NCBI GenBank assembly: GCA_036417435.1
Contig: CM070916.1
Span: forward strand, 19,884,552-19,948,551
Origin: Inia geoffrensis
Lineage: Eukaryota > Chordata > Mammalia > Artiodactyla > Iniidae
Length of the DNA: 64,000 nucleotides
Direction: 5' to 3'
Shown: positions 1-10,364 of the stretch, one piece after another
Layout of the letters: every line of letters begins with the position of its first letter
How positions within the stretch are numbered: position 1 is the first letter of the stretch
Program-made: the position numbers and the translations under genes
The notes under the pieces: model-generated
Seen by the model: the letters and a program-made list of their open reading frames with translations, nothing else
What the model was told of the DNA's origin: nothing
Databases searched by the model: none

Positions 1-115
1 CGGCTCACGGGCTTGGCCGCTCCGCGGCATGTGGGATCCTCCCGGACCGGGGCACGAACCCGTGTCCCCTGCATCGGCAGGCGGACTCTCAACCACTGCG
101 CCACCAGGGAAGCCC
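1..115 (-). mobile_element. CHR-type tRNA-derived SINE, cut by window start
   Basis: Reverse complement of the young SINE head: it ends in CCACCAGGGAAGCCC and carries the GGTTCGTGCCCCGGTCCGGG box-B-like part. The A-tail side lies outside the window. Confidence 0.9.
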
Positions 116-568
116 TGACTGCTGTGTTTTGATAGGACTGACCTGGTTTTGATGGAGTGAAGCTTTCAACCTTCCTTCGCTCTCTGTGTTAACAACTGCA
201 AATTATGGAGAAACGTTTTTGACATACAACTACATGGAGGATAAAAGTAGATTATAAAAATGTGTATTCTATAATTCCAGTTTGATTAAAAAAAGACTAT
301 TGAAGGAATGACTCATTACATTCCTCTGGAATGATAAACAGCAAAAGAGTAATCAGAATTACATCTGAATGGTGAGATTATGAGTGAGTTAAATTTTCTT
401 CTCCGTACTTTTCCATGTTTTTCAAATTTTCTGAAATGAATGTGTGTATTGTTATCAGAACTAGTGTGAAAAAAATTTATATTAAACCCCAAATTTGGTC
501 TTTTGATTTGCAAGAAATTACCAAGTTATTTGGAGTAATTTCCCATGCCCAACTAACGTGAACCCTAA
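116..568. other. No recognisable feature
   Basis: AT-rich non-coding DNA between the first SINE and the LTR. No repeat, coding potential or regulatory motif recognised. Confidence 0.5.
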
Positions 569-1056
569 TGTTAGGGGAACCGCTGACTGAAACTGCCCAC
601 TTTGGCCAGGCACCACAGTAACCATTTGTATGAATTATTTTATGACAGGAGATCCTGGTAAGGAACACAGAACTAACAAGCCACCACCAGCCGTAAAAAT
701 TCGGGCAAGGTCAAAAGGAGACCCCAGTCTGTATGTCCTACCAGCCTCTCAGAATCCTTCTCGCTGGAATCCAACTTGGCTGAGTGATGCGTGTGCCACC
801 AGGAAGGACCCTGAGTCAGAATGATTGGCCAGAGACAATCCGGAAACTAACCCCATCACCATAAAACCTGAGACTTCGAGCCACGTGGTAGAGAAGTTCT
901 CCTGGATTCCCTTACCCTCCTGCTCTCCACCCGGGTGCCCCTTCCCAATAAAGTCTCTTGCTTTGTCAGCACATGTGTCTCCTGGGACAATTCATTTCCA
1001 AGTGTTAGACAAGACCGCACTCTCGGGCTCTGGAAGGGGTCCCCCTTCCTGCAACA
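569..1056 (+). mobile_element. Solo class I (gammaretrovirus-like) ERV LTR
   Basis: 488 bp beginning TGTTAGGGGAACCGCTGACTG and ending GCAACA, flanked by the 4-bp direct repeat CTAA (565-568 and 1057-1060). A polyadenylation signal AATAAA lies at 947-952, followed by a T-rich R/U5-like segment. TG...CA ends, a 4-bp TSD and this LTR organisation fit a class I endogenous retrovirus. No internal viral sequence flanks it, so it is a solo LTR left by recombination. Confidence 0.85.
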
Positions 1057-2488
1057 CTAAGGTAGCAATAGTCACTGTTTATCATTCATTCACTTACTCC
1101 TCCAGCAAACATTTATTACTCAGTTATTACGTGTTAGGCTCTGTGTTAGATATTGGATACAAAGATGAACACAATAGTAATCCCCTTCCCTTGGAAAGAC
1201 CCCTCTTCAGCTGATTCGTTATTCAGGTCAGTGTACTGATTTGAACAGGCCGGTCAAGTTGGGGGTTGGGAGGTGGGTGGTGGTTAAGAATTCAACTAGG
1301 AAGTTGGTTTTGAAAAAGAAGGAGAAGTGTATTGCTTTTGGTACTCAAGACTGTGGAATCCATTCCAATGACAAATGTCATTCAGCGTGATTGTATTAGC
1401 GCCTCCCTCAGTGAACGGGAAGGGTCGTTAAATACTTGAGTGTAGTAGCAACTGCGGTTCTACCAATGTGTTTTCTGACTCCGTTATTCTAGAGATTTTT
1501 TAAAGTTAACTTCTTACTTTGCAATAATTGTAGACTCATGTGCAGTCATAAGAAATAGTACAGAGAGATTCCATGTGCCCTTTACCCAATTTCCCTCAAT
1601 GGTAACATCTTGCAAAACTATATTATAATATCACACATTCTCAGGATTTTAATAACTAGGAAAATGAAGAAGAAACCGGTCTGGCTCCTTACCAAACTCC
1701 ACATATAGCTGGGACCTCTGCCATTCTTGGCAGGATTCTGCAACATTGGCCTTTTCTCTTACACTTTAGTAAAGGCCTCCCTGAAGATAGATTTTTTTCT
1801 TTATATCTTAAAATATTCAAGTATTTCCTTAAAGGGTTACATTCAAGTATCTCCTTAAATGAGATTATTTTCTTGAATGAAGTTAGTATATAAATGTGAA
1901 GGAACAGCTTTTAGTCATCAGGTTATGGGGACCCTGTGAACAGAAAACCTAACCTATGAACAGTAAGGATGTTTGTAGCCATGGGCGGAAGACTGATGGA
2001 AAGATTGTTCCCAAAGGAGACTATTGAGCAGTGCACAGTCTCAAAGGGGCCTTCACAGGGGCACCTGGAAGTGAATGTAATCTCCAGCCACAGCGCCATA
2101 CAAGGAAACTTCTATTGCTTCTACAAGAAGAGGAGCAGCCGCGTTCAGAGATTCGAAAGACTTAAGTTCAAGGGAAAAATCTGAGAGGGGAAGAGATGGA
2201 AAGTTTTCCCAGGAGGAGCCCAACCCACCTCCCAACTCAGAAGGAACAAAAGGAGCTCCCTGGACCTTTCCATAGAGTTGGAGGGGCCAGTAAGTCAGGA
2301 GACCATCTGGATGTTCAGCTGATGAGTTTATCCTTTAAGGCACAGTGCTTCCCTGTTCTCATTCATAAATTCATTTAATAAATATTACTGAGCACTTTTT
2401 ATCTGTCCGTCCCTAACTGTTGGGTTGGCAGAAAGATGAGAATTGAGTGACTTTTTCGGGTTTTTTTTCTGAGGGTATTGCATTTTAA
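1057..2488. other. Non-coding flank with ancient repeat fragments
   Basis: About 1080-1190 resembles a mammal-wide L2/MIR-class repeat (AACATTTATTACTCAG... GATACAAAGATGAACAC). About 1510-1790 resembles an old minus-oriented L1 3' region. From 1790 to 2488 I see nothing specific. Confidence 0.4.
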
Positions 2489-2499
2489 AAAAAAAAAGT

Positions 2500-2723
2500 T
2501 ATTTATTTATTTAGGCCGCTCTGGGTCTTAGTTGTGGCACGTAGACTCTTCACTGAGGCATGAAGTATCTTTTAGTTGTGGCATGCGGGATCTTTTTAGT
2601 TGTGGCATGTGGACTCTTAGTTGCGGCATGCATGTGGGATCTAGTTCCCCGACCAGGGATCAAACCCGGGCCCCCTGCATTGGGAGTGCGGAGTCTTACC
2701 CACTGGACCACCAGGGAAGTCCC
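2500..2723 (-). mobile_element. Older CHR/artiodactyl tRNA-derived SINE
   Basis: Reverse-oriented SINE ending CACCAGGGAAGTCCC, with an ATTTATTTATTTA tail at its left end and the GGGATCAAACCCGGG box-B part. It is more diverged than the other copies and carries internal tandem repeats of the TTAGTTGTGGCATG unit. Confidence 0.85.
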
Positions 2724-2827
2724 AAGAGTGACTGTTAAATAAAAGATACTTGAGACAAAGATGAGAGGGAAAAAAGTGTCCATATCGGCAAGAGAAATCT
2801 TATATTTTACTCATCCTGATTGCCTAG

Positions 2828-2960
2828 TGTCAGGAACGAGCACTGTACTATGAGTCAGGAGACTGAGGCTCTGTCACTAACTAGCTCTGTGATCTTGGGT
2901 AAGTTATTTTTGACTCTGTGTGGGCATTGGTTTTCTCAGATGATTGGTCCAAACGATTTT
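2828..2960 (+). repeat. MIR element fragment
   Basis: Contains the MIR core pattern (CTAACTAGCTCTGTGATCTT followed by GGGTAAGTTA and a TTTCTCAGATG end). Ancient mammal-wide SINE. Confidence 0.6.
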
Positions 2961-3326
2961 TAAACTTCTCATCAGCTGAATAATTTATGAGGTACTATGG
3001 CTCAAAGAGATCATGTATAGGACTAACTGTAGGATAATGGGAGTGGTACTGCCCGACAAATGCTAACCTTTAAAGAAGTGGGCTGCCAACATCGGAATTT
3101 CCGATGAGATTAAGCAGAATTCTTCTCGTCACTAGAAAGCAGCTAAGCAGCTAAGCAGCTAAGGCTTATAATGGTGTCTCCCCAACATCTCTTCAGTGTC
3201 TCTCTCCCACCCACGTGACCCACACCAACCCTCCTTCAAAAGCCAAAAGGTGAATGGTTGAGGGTGACCTGGTTGTGAAAAGATAGAGTTTATGAGTTTT
3301 GATGTCCAGTTTCACCACTTACCATC

Positions 3327-4075
3327 TGCTATGAGTTGAACTGTGTTCCCTCTGTGTTTCCCCACCAAATTTATGTGTTGAAGTCCTAACCCCAGCACCT
3401 CAGAATGTGACCCTATTGGGAAATAAGATTGTTGCAGATCTAATCAGATGTAAAATGAGGTCATGCTGGATTAGGGGGTACCTCTGGACTTCTGTGGACT
3501 TAGGGTGGACTTGTGTCCTTATAAAATGGAAAATTCGGACACAGAGGCACACACACAGGGAGAACACCATGTGAAAAGTGGAGTTAGGCTGCGACAAGCC
3601 AAGAAACTACCAGAAGCTGGGATACAGTCTGCAAAACATCCTTGCCTCTTGCTTTCAGCGGGAGCATGGCCCTGCCGACACCCTGATCTCGGACTTCAAG
3701 TCTCCAGAACTGTGAGATAATACATTTCTACCATTCAGTTTGTGGTACTTTGTGTTTAAAGTAACCAAACAAGGAGGCCATTGGTCTGAGGTGGCTCTAA
3801 TGTTTTGGCAACCCAATCACAAACAGCCAACTAGGCTTTCCCCCAAAATGCAACCACTTAAGCTATAGCCAATCAGATAATTTCCTTGCTTTGCTGCTAT
3901 ACCTTCTCTGTAAAAACCTTGTCCCTAGCTCCTGCTGGTGAAGCACTCCTAACAACTTCCGGTTTGGGGCTACCCAATTCAAATCACTGTTTGCTCAAAT
4001 AAACCCTTAAAAAATTGAATATGCTTTAGCTTATCTTTTCACAGTTCCTTACGACAATGATAGCAAGCTAATATA
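3327..4075 (+). mobile_element. MaLR-type (MLT1-like) LTR, itself interrupted
   Basis: The left part (3327 to about 3755) matches the MLT1-like pattern: TGCTATGAGTTGAACTGTG, CCTAACCCCAGCACCTCAGA, GGACTTGTGTCCTTATAA, TCCAGAACTGTGAGATAATA. The right end (ACAATGATAGCAAGCTAATA) is the LTR terminus. The 5-bp TSD CCATC is typical of ERVL-MaLR. A second LTR-like block lies inside. Confidence 0.8.
3757..4045 (+). mobile_element. Second LTR-like block nested in the MaLR LTR
   Basis: About 290 bp absent from the MLT1 pattern. It contains a CCAAT-like box (AGCCAATCAG near 3870) and an AATAAA at 3998-4003, followed by a short tail. Boundaries are approximate and the family was not recognised. Confidence 0.5.
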
Positions 4076-4140
4076 CCATCTGTGTGATCTTGGGCAACTC
4101 AGACAAATTCTGTGAAGTCAAATTTCTTCAGTGGAAATTG

Positions 4141-4990
4141 AAGACATAGAGGGAGGTTTATTTTTTTTTTAATGTAGGTAAGTTTTTTGTTTTAACAGAG
4201 AGAATTTAATATAGAGAACTGTTAACACGATAGAAACTTGTGAAATAGGTACTTGAAAGGGTAAAAGCACAACCCTAAGTTATCACGGAAGCAGTATCGG
4301 TAGCAAAAGGAATAAGTTAAGATTATTAAAATTAGGAGCCTAGAGGTGGGCCCTATGGAAATGAAACTCAAAGTTCTGCGGAGGAGGTGCCACTCAGCTG
4401 GTGCAAGTGTCTGGAGGGCACCTGATGCTGTGACTGCTGGAAAACTGCCAGCTGCATTCAGCTGCTGCTTTAGGAAGGCATTTTTAAGTGTATTTTACTC
4501 CTTAATGCTTCACCCTCCGTAGTTCCCAGTCCCCACGTGCACCATGACTTTGTTTCTTCACTTACAGCTTTGTGTTTCCTTGAGTCTTCAGGGAGGAAAA
4601 ACGTGTTTCCACCAAGAAGACTGCTCACCCTTCCATCATTTCTGAGTTCTGACTTGGGCTTCGAATAATCCTGCTCAAGATGAAATCCATTTCTGTGGCA
4701 TAAATGGATAGTTGGTGTTCATAAATTTCAATTGATTTTTATGACTATAAAATATTATGTCATTATAAGCACTTCTTATAATTGAAGTAAACCAAAATCT
4801 CCAATAAATTACCTTGTTTTGCATACTTTTCAGTCTGTTCTTCTTATATTAGAACACTTTAAAAAAGAATTCATAACAGCAAAATTTAAATTTAGTAGGT
4901 TGCTGTGTACCGTGATTTGTAAGAATGTATTTCTTTTTTGTAGCTTATAAAATGAACTGGAAGTTTAGATTTATTCTTTTGGGCTATGTA
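4141..4990. other. Intergenic DNA, nothing recognised
   Basis: AT-rich non-coding sequence; no repeat family or motif I can support. Confidence 0.4.
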
Positions 4991-4992
4991 TA

Positions 4993-4994
<2 letters not shown>

Positions 4995-5022
<28 letters not shown>
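4995..5022. repeat. (TG)n microsatellite
   Basis: About 14 uninterrupted TG units. Confidence 0.95.
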
Positions 5023-5023
<1 letters not shown>

Positions 5024-5589
5024 ACTTGGCCTATTAAAAGTAACTGAATTAATTTAGATGAGATTAAATAAGAAGAAATCTTTTCCAAAGATGGCGTCAG
5101 GCACCATGGTTAGATGCTTTTGGACAGCAGTGATAAAATAATGAGCTTGGTATAAAGTATCAGATTCAGGTCAAGTATTTTTTGAAGATTTTTTTAAATT
5201 TTATTTTTCTTATTTTTAATGATAGAATTCATCTTTGTCAGCTCTTGAAATTAATGAGTTGCCTCAAATCTGGTTTACCTGGTCTCTGTGGCTTATCTAA
5301 GCTTTGTCCACACATATATTTGTTATAAATAATAATTAATGACGGAGATTCCTAAGTTCTAAGGCTAAGAGAATGGCGTACCTGTAAACATAGCACGTCA
5401 TTATTTAATGAATTCAGCAGAATCTAGGAAAGAACAGTTCCCTTCATTTCTGGGTAGTAACATTGCATAATAGATAAGAATATTTTCCATGTGCTGAAGT
5501 TAGAAGTATTGATTTAGTTTCCAGAGGAAACATATTATGAAAAGGACTTCTAATTAGATTCTTGGATTAGATGTTTGTATGTGTGTAAG

Positions 5590-5740
5590 TGTGAATGTGA
5601 TTTATAGATGAGGAAACTGAGACTGAGAGAGGATAACTACTTTGTCCAAGGCCATTGAATTCGTAAGTAGCAGGACCAAGACCGAGGAAACAAATCTGTG
5701 ATATGCCAAAGCCATATTGTTTCTACTACTTACAGGAGGT
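5590..5740 (-). repeat. MIR element fragment
   Basis: TAGATGAGGAAACTGAGACT followed by a CCAAGGCCA-type segment is the reverse-oriented MIR core. Confidence 0.55.
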
Positions 5741-5966
5741 TCTTTTATATAGTGTCATCCTCACAAGTACCCATCATTCTAAATTTTTTAACTTAAATTT
5801 TAAAATTTATGATTAAAAAGTAAGGACTACCTGTGAGTGGTTCAATATTCAAAATGTACAAAAATATAGAATGAAAACAAATCTCCTTTTCTCTCTGGTT
5901 CCCCAGCCCTTTAGGCCCCCTTCCCAGAGAAATCCACTCCACCAGTTTCTTGTGTATATTCTACAT

Positions 5967-5970
<4 letters not shown>

Positions 5971-6010
<40 letters not shown>
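5971..6010. repeat. (AC)n microsatellite
   Basis: About 17 AC units, ending ACATACAC; it lies in an old L1-like AT-rich segment (about 5770-6140). Confidence 0.95.
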
Positions 6011-6140
6011 TCCCTCACTGTGTTAGCATAGTGAATTCACAGTTATGTACCTTATGATTTTCTCTTGACATTCTATTTTGGTGATCCTTGCAGATCCCAA
6101 ACTGTCTTAATTGTACATTTATAGACTATGGTGGATCTGT

Positions 6141-8100
6141 TAGTACTAAAATTGTGTAAAAAATTTACATTTTCAGGCCATACAACCTCTTACAAATGTA
6201 TAAGTGGTATTTGCTGGGTTTGATCAGAAGTGGGCAGAAAGGGGAGTGAATCTCTCCCTTCCACAGATCTGTATTTTGAAGGGGGAGTAGCTATATTACT
6301 TACCCAAGTCCGTCATTAAATTACAGAGGTACGTATAAAAAAATCCATATTGAATACCCATTACTAGGATGAAGGATAAAAGCCAAAATGATAAAATAAA
6401 GATTAGAAGGCACAAGTGTGCATAACAAGGAACTGAGATGGATATAAAGATGAGTGATGCAATATCTGAAATTAAAAAACCTGTTTGATGTATAAAGACA
6501 GGCTTAAGAATAGACTATCAAAAAATACATGCAAGACGGAAAAAATGCATCCAACTGAAATACCAGAAACCACACAGCCCGTTCCTAACCCTTGATTCCT
6601 CCAAAGAACAATTCACACCACGAAGAAAATAAAAGCTTTTAGATGTAGAAAGCAAAACCCTTATCAGGACAGATGCCCAGCATTTACGAAACAATCTGGA
6701 CACAGGGGAAAAAAATAATCTCTTTTCCCCATGATGTGGCTGCAGAAAATAGATCAAAAAGCTTCAGACAGAGGAGTCCAGCAGGGCTAAAAACAAGGAG
6801 GATTTTCACGTTCAGGGGCATGGAAAAGGAGCAGGCAACTCGCTGACAAGCAGAAGAAAGAGGCAGATGATTGATTTCTCTGTATTAATCTTAGCTATGG
6901 CTCTAAAATATTTACCACCCCATTTGATTGCTTACCAGGCTCTGAGCCGTCTCTTCCTCCTTTGAATGCAGCGAAGGCATGGTTTGCATCCTACCTCCAA
7001 GGTTTTGCATGTCCACCCTGCATTGTCCACAAATTCTCTAAAGAATCGCACATTGACTCCTTTTTATGTGCAAGATGGTACTAGATGCTGAGATGCAAAA
7101 TTAAAGTGTGCAGAACATCAATTTTCTTTCAGATTCTTGCCTCAACTGTAAAAGAAAAGGGTAAAATATATTGCTTTCTGATAAGGCACTTTTCTACTCA
7201 GATTATTTCCCTCTGTGATATACAGCTGCCTCTCTTTATTGGCTTTCAGAACATTCCATAGAATAGTCCTTGATTTTATGGCTTCCGGTGACAACAAATG
7301 GTCTCAATGCGCCCAGGAGGTATTTCCTCCTGGATTCTGCTCTTCGGTTTCTAGCAAAGACTTTCCTTTTTGTAAATAAGGCAATGTTTAATTACAGCCA
7401 TACTCATGATCTGAGATCTTCTAGGCTTATGTCCTTAGATGTCTGATTACTTACACCAGCTTCTCAGGAATTCTTTTTGAATTCTTCTCTAAGCCTCGGC
7501 TTACTTACAAACAACTTGGCTGGGAGCTTATTATTGTTGGACTTACACAGCAATGTATGTGTGCATCTATACATCTCTCCGCCTCCTTTTTCAAGGAACT
7601 TGAGATAGACTGGAGAAATACATAAATTTGCAAAAGGATAAAATAAGAATTTCCATATCTAGGAACACATGGGAAAGCAAATATCAAACAAAACACTGTG
7701 TCAATCAGTTGCCAGACATGGGGCTATGAATTTGGTTCTAAGCGTCATAAATGGTCAAGGCAAAGAAAGAGACACTATCCTAAGATTCATAGGATCTAAA
7801 AGTTCAGGACAAGCTAGTTGCTATGCGGAAGCACCGTTTTTCTGGAAATTGAACCCTGAGAGAAATCTCTCCCATGGATCCTCATAAAAATGACATTGTG
7901 ATGTATATGAGATGATAGAAAAACGCCTTACAAGTTTCACACGGTATTTTGCGATGACATGCCTTAATGTAGGCTTATGGCTTGATACTAAAAGATAACT
8001 CAGTTAATGTAATGGGAGGAGGGACCCCAAATTATTACTTTAGCTAGGCTCCTGTATCAACACGAGGATTTCTTAACTCTATTCTGACCTGCTTAGGGCT
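6141..8100. other. Intergenic DNA, nothing recognised
   Basis: No gene, RNA or clear repeat. The short open frames here have no recognisable protein content. Confidence 0.4.
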
Positions 8101-8109
8101 TCCATCTAG

Positions 8110-8350
8110 GGTAGCAATATCAAAGCACAGAGAGGAGGAGGTCACGTCCTATGGCAGAGATTAGAGTGATGTGGCCTCAAACCAAGGAAGCTGAGGAAGG
8201 GCAGCAGCCACTGGAAACTGGAAGAGGCAAAAAGGATGCTCCCCTAGAGCCTTCAGAGGGCGCGCAGTCCTACCGACACGCTGAGCTTGGACTTCTGGTC
8301 TTCAAAACTGTGCGCGAATACGTTTCTGCTAACTCAAGCCATTCCGTTAG
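8110..8350 (+). mobile_element. MaLR (MLT1-like) LTR fragment
   Basis: Segment with GATGTGGCCTCAAACCAAGG, CTACCGACACGCTGAGCTTG and GACTTCTGGTCTTCAAAACT, the diverged right half of an MLT1-like LTR. Confidence 0.55.
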
Positions 8351-8447
8351 TAGAAATGTATTAAGGCAGCCCGAGGAAATGAACACACATGGAATATTTC
8401 AGTTGACTTGATTCCAACATTTCCTTTGGAGCCTCGCTTTATTCTGA

Positions 8448-8610
8448 CCCAGTGACTCTCACCTCAGACTGCACATTAGAATGGCTTAGAGAACTTAGAA
8501 AAAATGCTGGCGTCGGGGCCACACCCTCAGAGGTTCCACTTCAATGGGCTTGGGCTACAAACGGGCAACGGTGTACAGTCAGAGTTGAGAACATACGTTT
8601 CTGTGTAAGT
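8448..8610 (+). mobile_element. MER5-like hAT-Charlie fragment
   Basis: The pattern CTCAGACTGCACATTAGAAT followed by a CACACCCTCAGAGGTTCC-type middle recalls MER5A/B non-autonomous DNA transposons. Family assignment is from memory. Confidence 0.5.
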
Positions 8611-9379
8611 CCAACATTTAATTAGTCGCAGCAACTTAATATCATAGGGCTGACACAGAAGTACATGCAGTGGGAACAGCTATATAAAAAATTTTTTAAC
8701 TGAGGCATTTACTTTGGGACATAACATTCTGTATCTTCATGCCCAAATAGAAAGCATTCTTAGACACTGTCTGAAGCAGTTTTGCATCAGCTGTCTGCAC
8801 AGACCCTTATGGCACTAAGAGAGTCCTGTTTCTGCCATGAGGAGGGAGTATGGATGCTCTCGCAGGTGGCCACCGCTGCCCATCTGGACGCTCCCCTCGC
8901 TGCCTCTGGAAGCACTGCGGAGGCGTTGCCTTCTAGACTGAAGCTTGACCATGCTTAACTTTAACATAAATCAAAAGATATCATTTGTAAGCCCTCGCTC
9001 CAAACTGTCCCACTGCCTCTTGACACTTAGACAATGACAATTTTGAATTTCTGGTGGCATAGTACTTCGTGTAATTAAAAAAAAAAAAAAATCTGCTGCA
9101 GAGACGTGCTGAATAGGAGAATAGTACCTTATTATTTGGAGGGAAGAGGGTCCTTCGTTGTGAATTGTGGAACAAAGCAATTCCTTGTTCGTCAGCCCTC
9201 AATAAATGTTTCTTTATTTGTGAAGTTGTGTGATGGCCTGTAGTGGTCTTTCGCGCACATCAGGGAGCAGTCATGAGTGAGCTGCAGTTAGCAGTGGGGC
9301 TGGTCTATGAAGGGCCTTTGACGACGAGCTCACTGCATCTATTGACTCCCCAGGAAGTCTGAGGTCACAAGCTTGGCTG
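8611..9379. other. 5' flank proximal to DCT, no repeat recognised
   Basis: Mostly unique sequence immediately upstream of the promoter cluster. A CCTTTGACGACG stretch near 9315 has LEF/TCF-like and CRE-half-site-like content, but this is weak. Confidence 0.35.
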
Positions 9380-9600
9380 GAGCACATGAGCCCAGATAAT
9401 GAAGATGGTTTGGCCTTCTTGAAACAAAGCCAGAAACTTTATCTACTTCATTGTGCACTTTGGGTCATGTGCTAACGATGAGGATTTGTCTGATACTAAT
9501 CCCCCTAATGAAGGCTTCTCCCAGCCCTTACACAAACCCCACAAGGCCCCGTGATTTGGCAAGCCAGGCAGAATAAAGGCGAAACGGCGTTTGGCTTTTG
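9380..9600 (+). promoter_or_regulatory. DCT: Probable DCT promoter: paired M-boxes, SOX site, TATA-like site
   Basis: Seen: the nonamer TCATGTGCT occurs at 9465-9473 (+) and inverted at 9381-9389. Between them is AACAAAG (9423-9429), a SOX-type site. An AT-rich GAATAAAGG lies at 9571-9579, about 100 bases after the second M-box. Known: MITF binds CATGTG M-boxes, and SOX10 and MITF drive DCT in melanocytes. Inferred: transcription starts near 9600, giving a 5' UTR of about 470 nt. A second TATA-like TATAAA at 9820-9825 would give a much shorter leader. Confidence 0.6.
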
Positions 9601-10069
9601 AACTGAGTTCAAGGCAATTAAAGCCGTGGACTAAGGAGGAAAGGAGGGGGTTTAGAAATACCAGTATAATAAGTAGTATGACTGGAGCGCTCCGTCAATT
9701 AACTCAATTAGACAAAGCCTGATTTCACGGGGGAAGGCGGTGAGAAGCGCCACCCTCATTAAATGTGGCCATTAGAGGTGCTTCTAATGGAATTAACTTT
9801 GTTTTAGTGGTCTGAGTCATATAAAGTAGTCTGTGCATGTGCACGTACACACGTGCACACAGGCAGGTTCTGTAATTTTTGTGGGTCTTTTTTTCAAGAA
9901 GGGAGGAATAGAACGCGAAACAAAAATACACCCCCCAAACCGCACATCCCCAAAGAACAAAAATCAAAAACTGGGTGAGTGCTCCAGAGCTCAAGAGTGG
10001 AAGACAAGAAGAAAGCAGGAGAGAGGCAAGGAGTGGAAAGCGAGAGAGAGTCCTCCCGATTATAAAGCC
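9600..10069 (+). other. DCT: Putative DCT 5' UTR with three short uORFs
   Basis: The 5' boundary is inferred. Three ATG-started reading frames precede the DCT start: 9678-9722 (14 codons), 9763-9807 (14 codons) and 9837-9875 (12 codons), each closing before 10070. The DCT frame itself is open back to a stop at 9827-9829 but has no in-frame ATG before 10070, so 10070 is the start. Further SOX-like motifs lie at 9712-9717 (ACAAAG) and 9797-9803 (CTTTGTT), with E-boxes CATGTG at 9836 and CACGTG at 9850; these could be downstream promoter elements. Confidence 0.45.
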
Positions 10070-10364
10070 ATGATCCCCCTTCGATGGGGGCTTCTGCTCG
10101 GCTGCCTGGTCTGTGTGCTCCCGCCGCGGGTGCGGGCGCAGTTCCCCCGGGTCTGCATGACGGTGGGCAGCCTGCAGGCCAAGGAGTGCTGCCCGCCGCT
10201 GGGCGCCGACACGGCCGACGTCTGCGGCTCTCGGGAGGGCCGCGGCCAGTGCACGGAGGTGCAGACCGACACCAGGCCCTGGAGCGGTCCTTACGTCCTG
10301 CGCAACCAGGACGACCGAGAGCGGTGGCCACGGAAGTTCTTCGACCGGACCTGCAGGTGCACAG
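10070..10364 (+). CDS. DCT: DCT coding exon 1
   Basis: Encodes residues 1-98 and the first base of codon 99: the signal peptide, the QFPRVCMTV start of the mature protein and the first cysteine-rich block (C40, C41, C52, C61, C95, C97). The donor reads ACAG/GTGAGG. The exon is clearly GC-rich, with several CpGs, unlike the AT-rich flanks. Confidence 0.97.

Larger units (their letters stand above)
3258..4140 (+). repeat. MIR element split by an LTR insertion
   Basis: The left half (to 3326, ...TTTCACCACTTACCATC) and right half (from 4081, TGTGTGATCTTGGGCAACTC) together make one MIR core. The 5-bp sequence CCATC is duplicated on both sides of the insert (3322-3326 and 4076-4080). Confidence 0.65.

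Noticed and set aside
3137..3164. Short direct repeats (GCAGCTAA x3), considered as part of an array
   Set aside because: Only three 8-base units with no spacers; simple tandem repeat, not a CRISPR or satellite.
9833..10069. An in-frame N-terminal extension of DCT (79 codons)
   Set aside because: It contains no ATG, would destroy the signal peptide position, and reads as low-complexity leader sequence.
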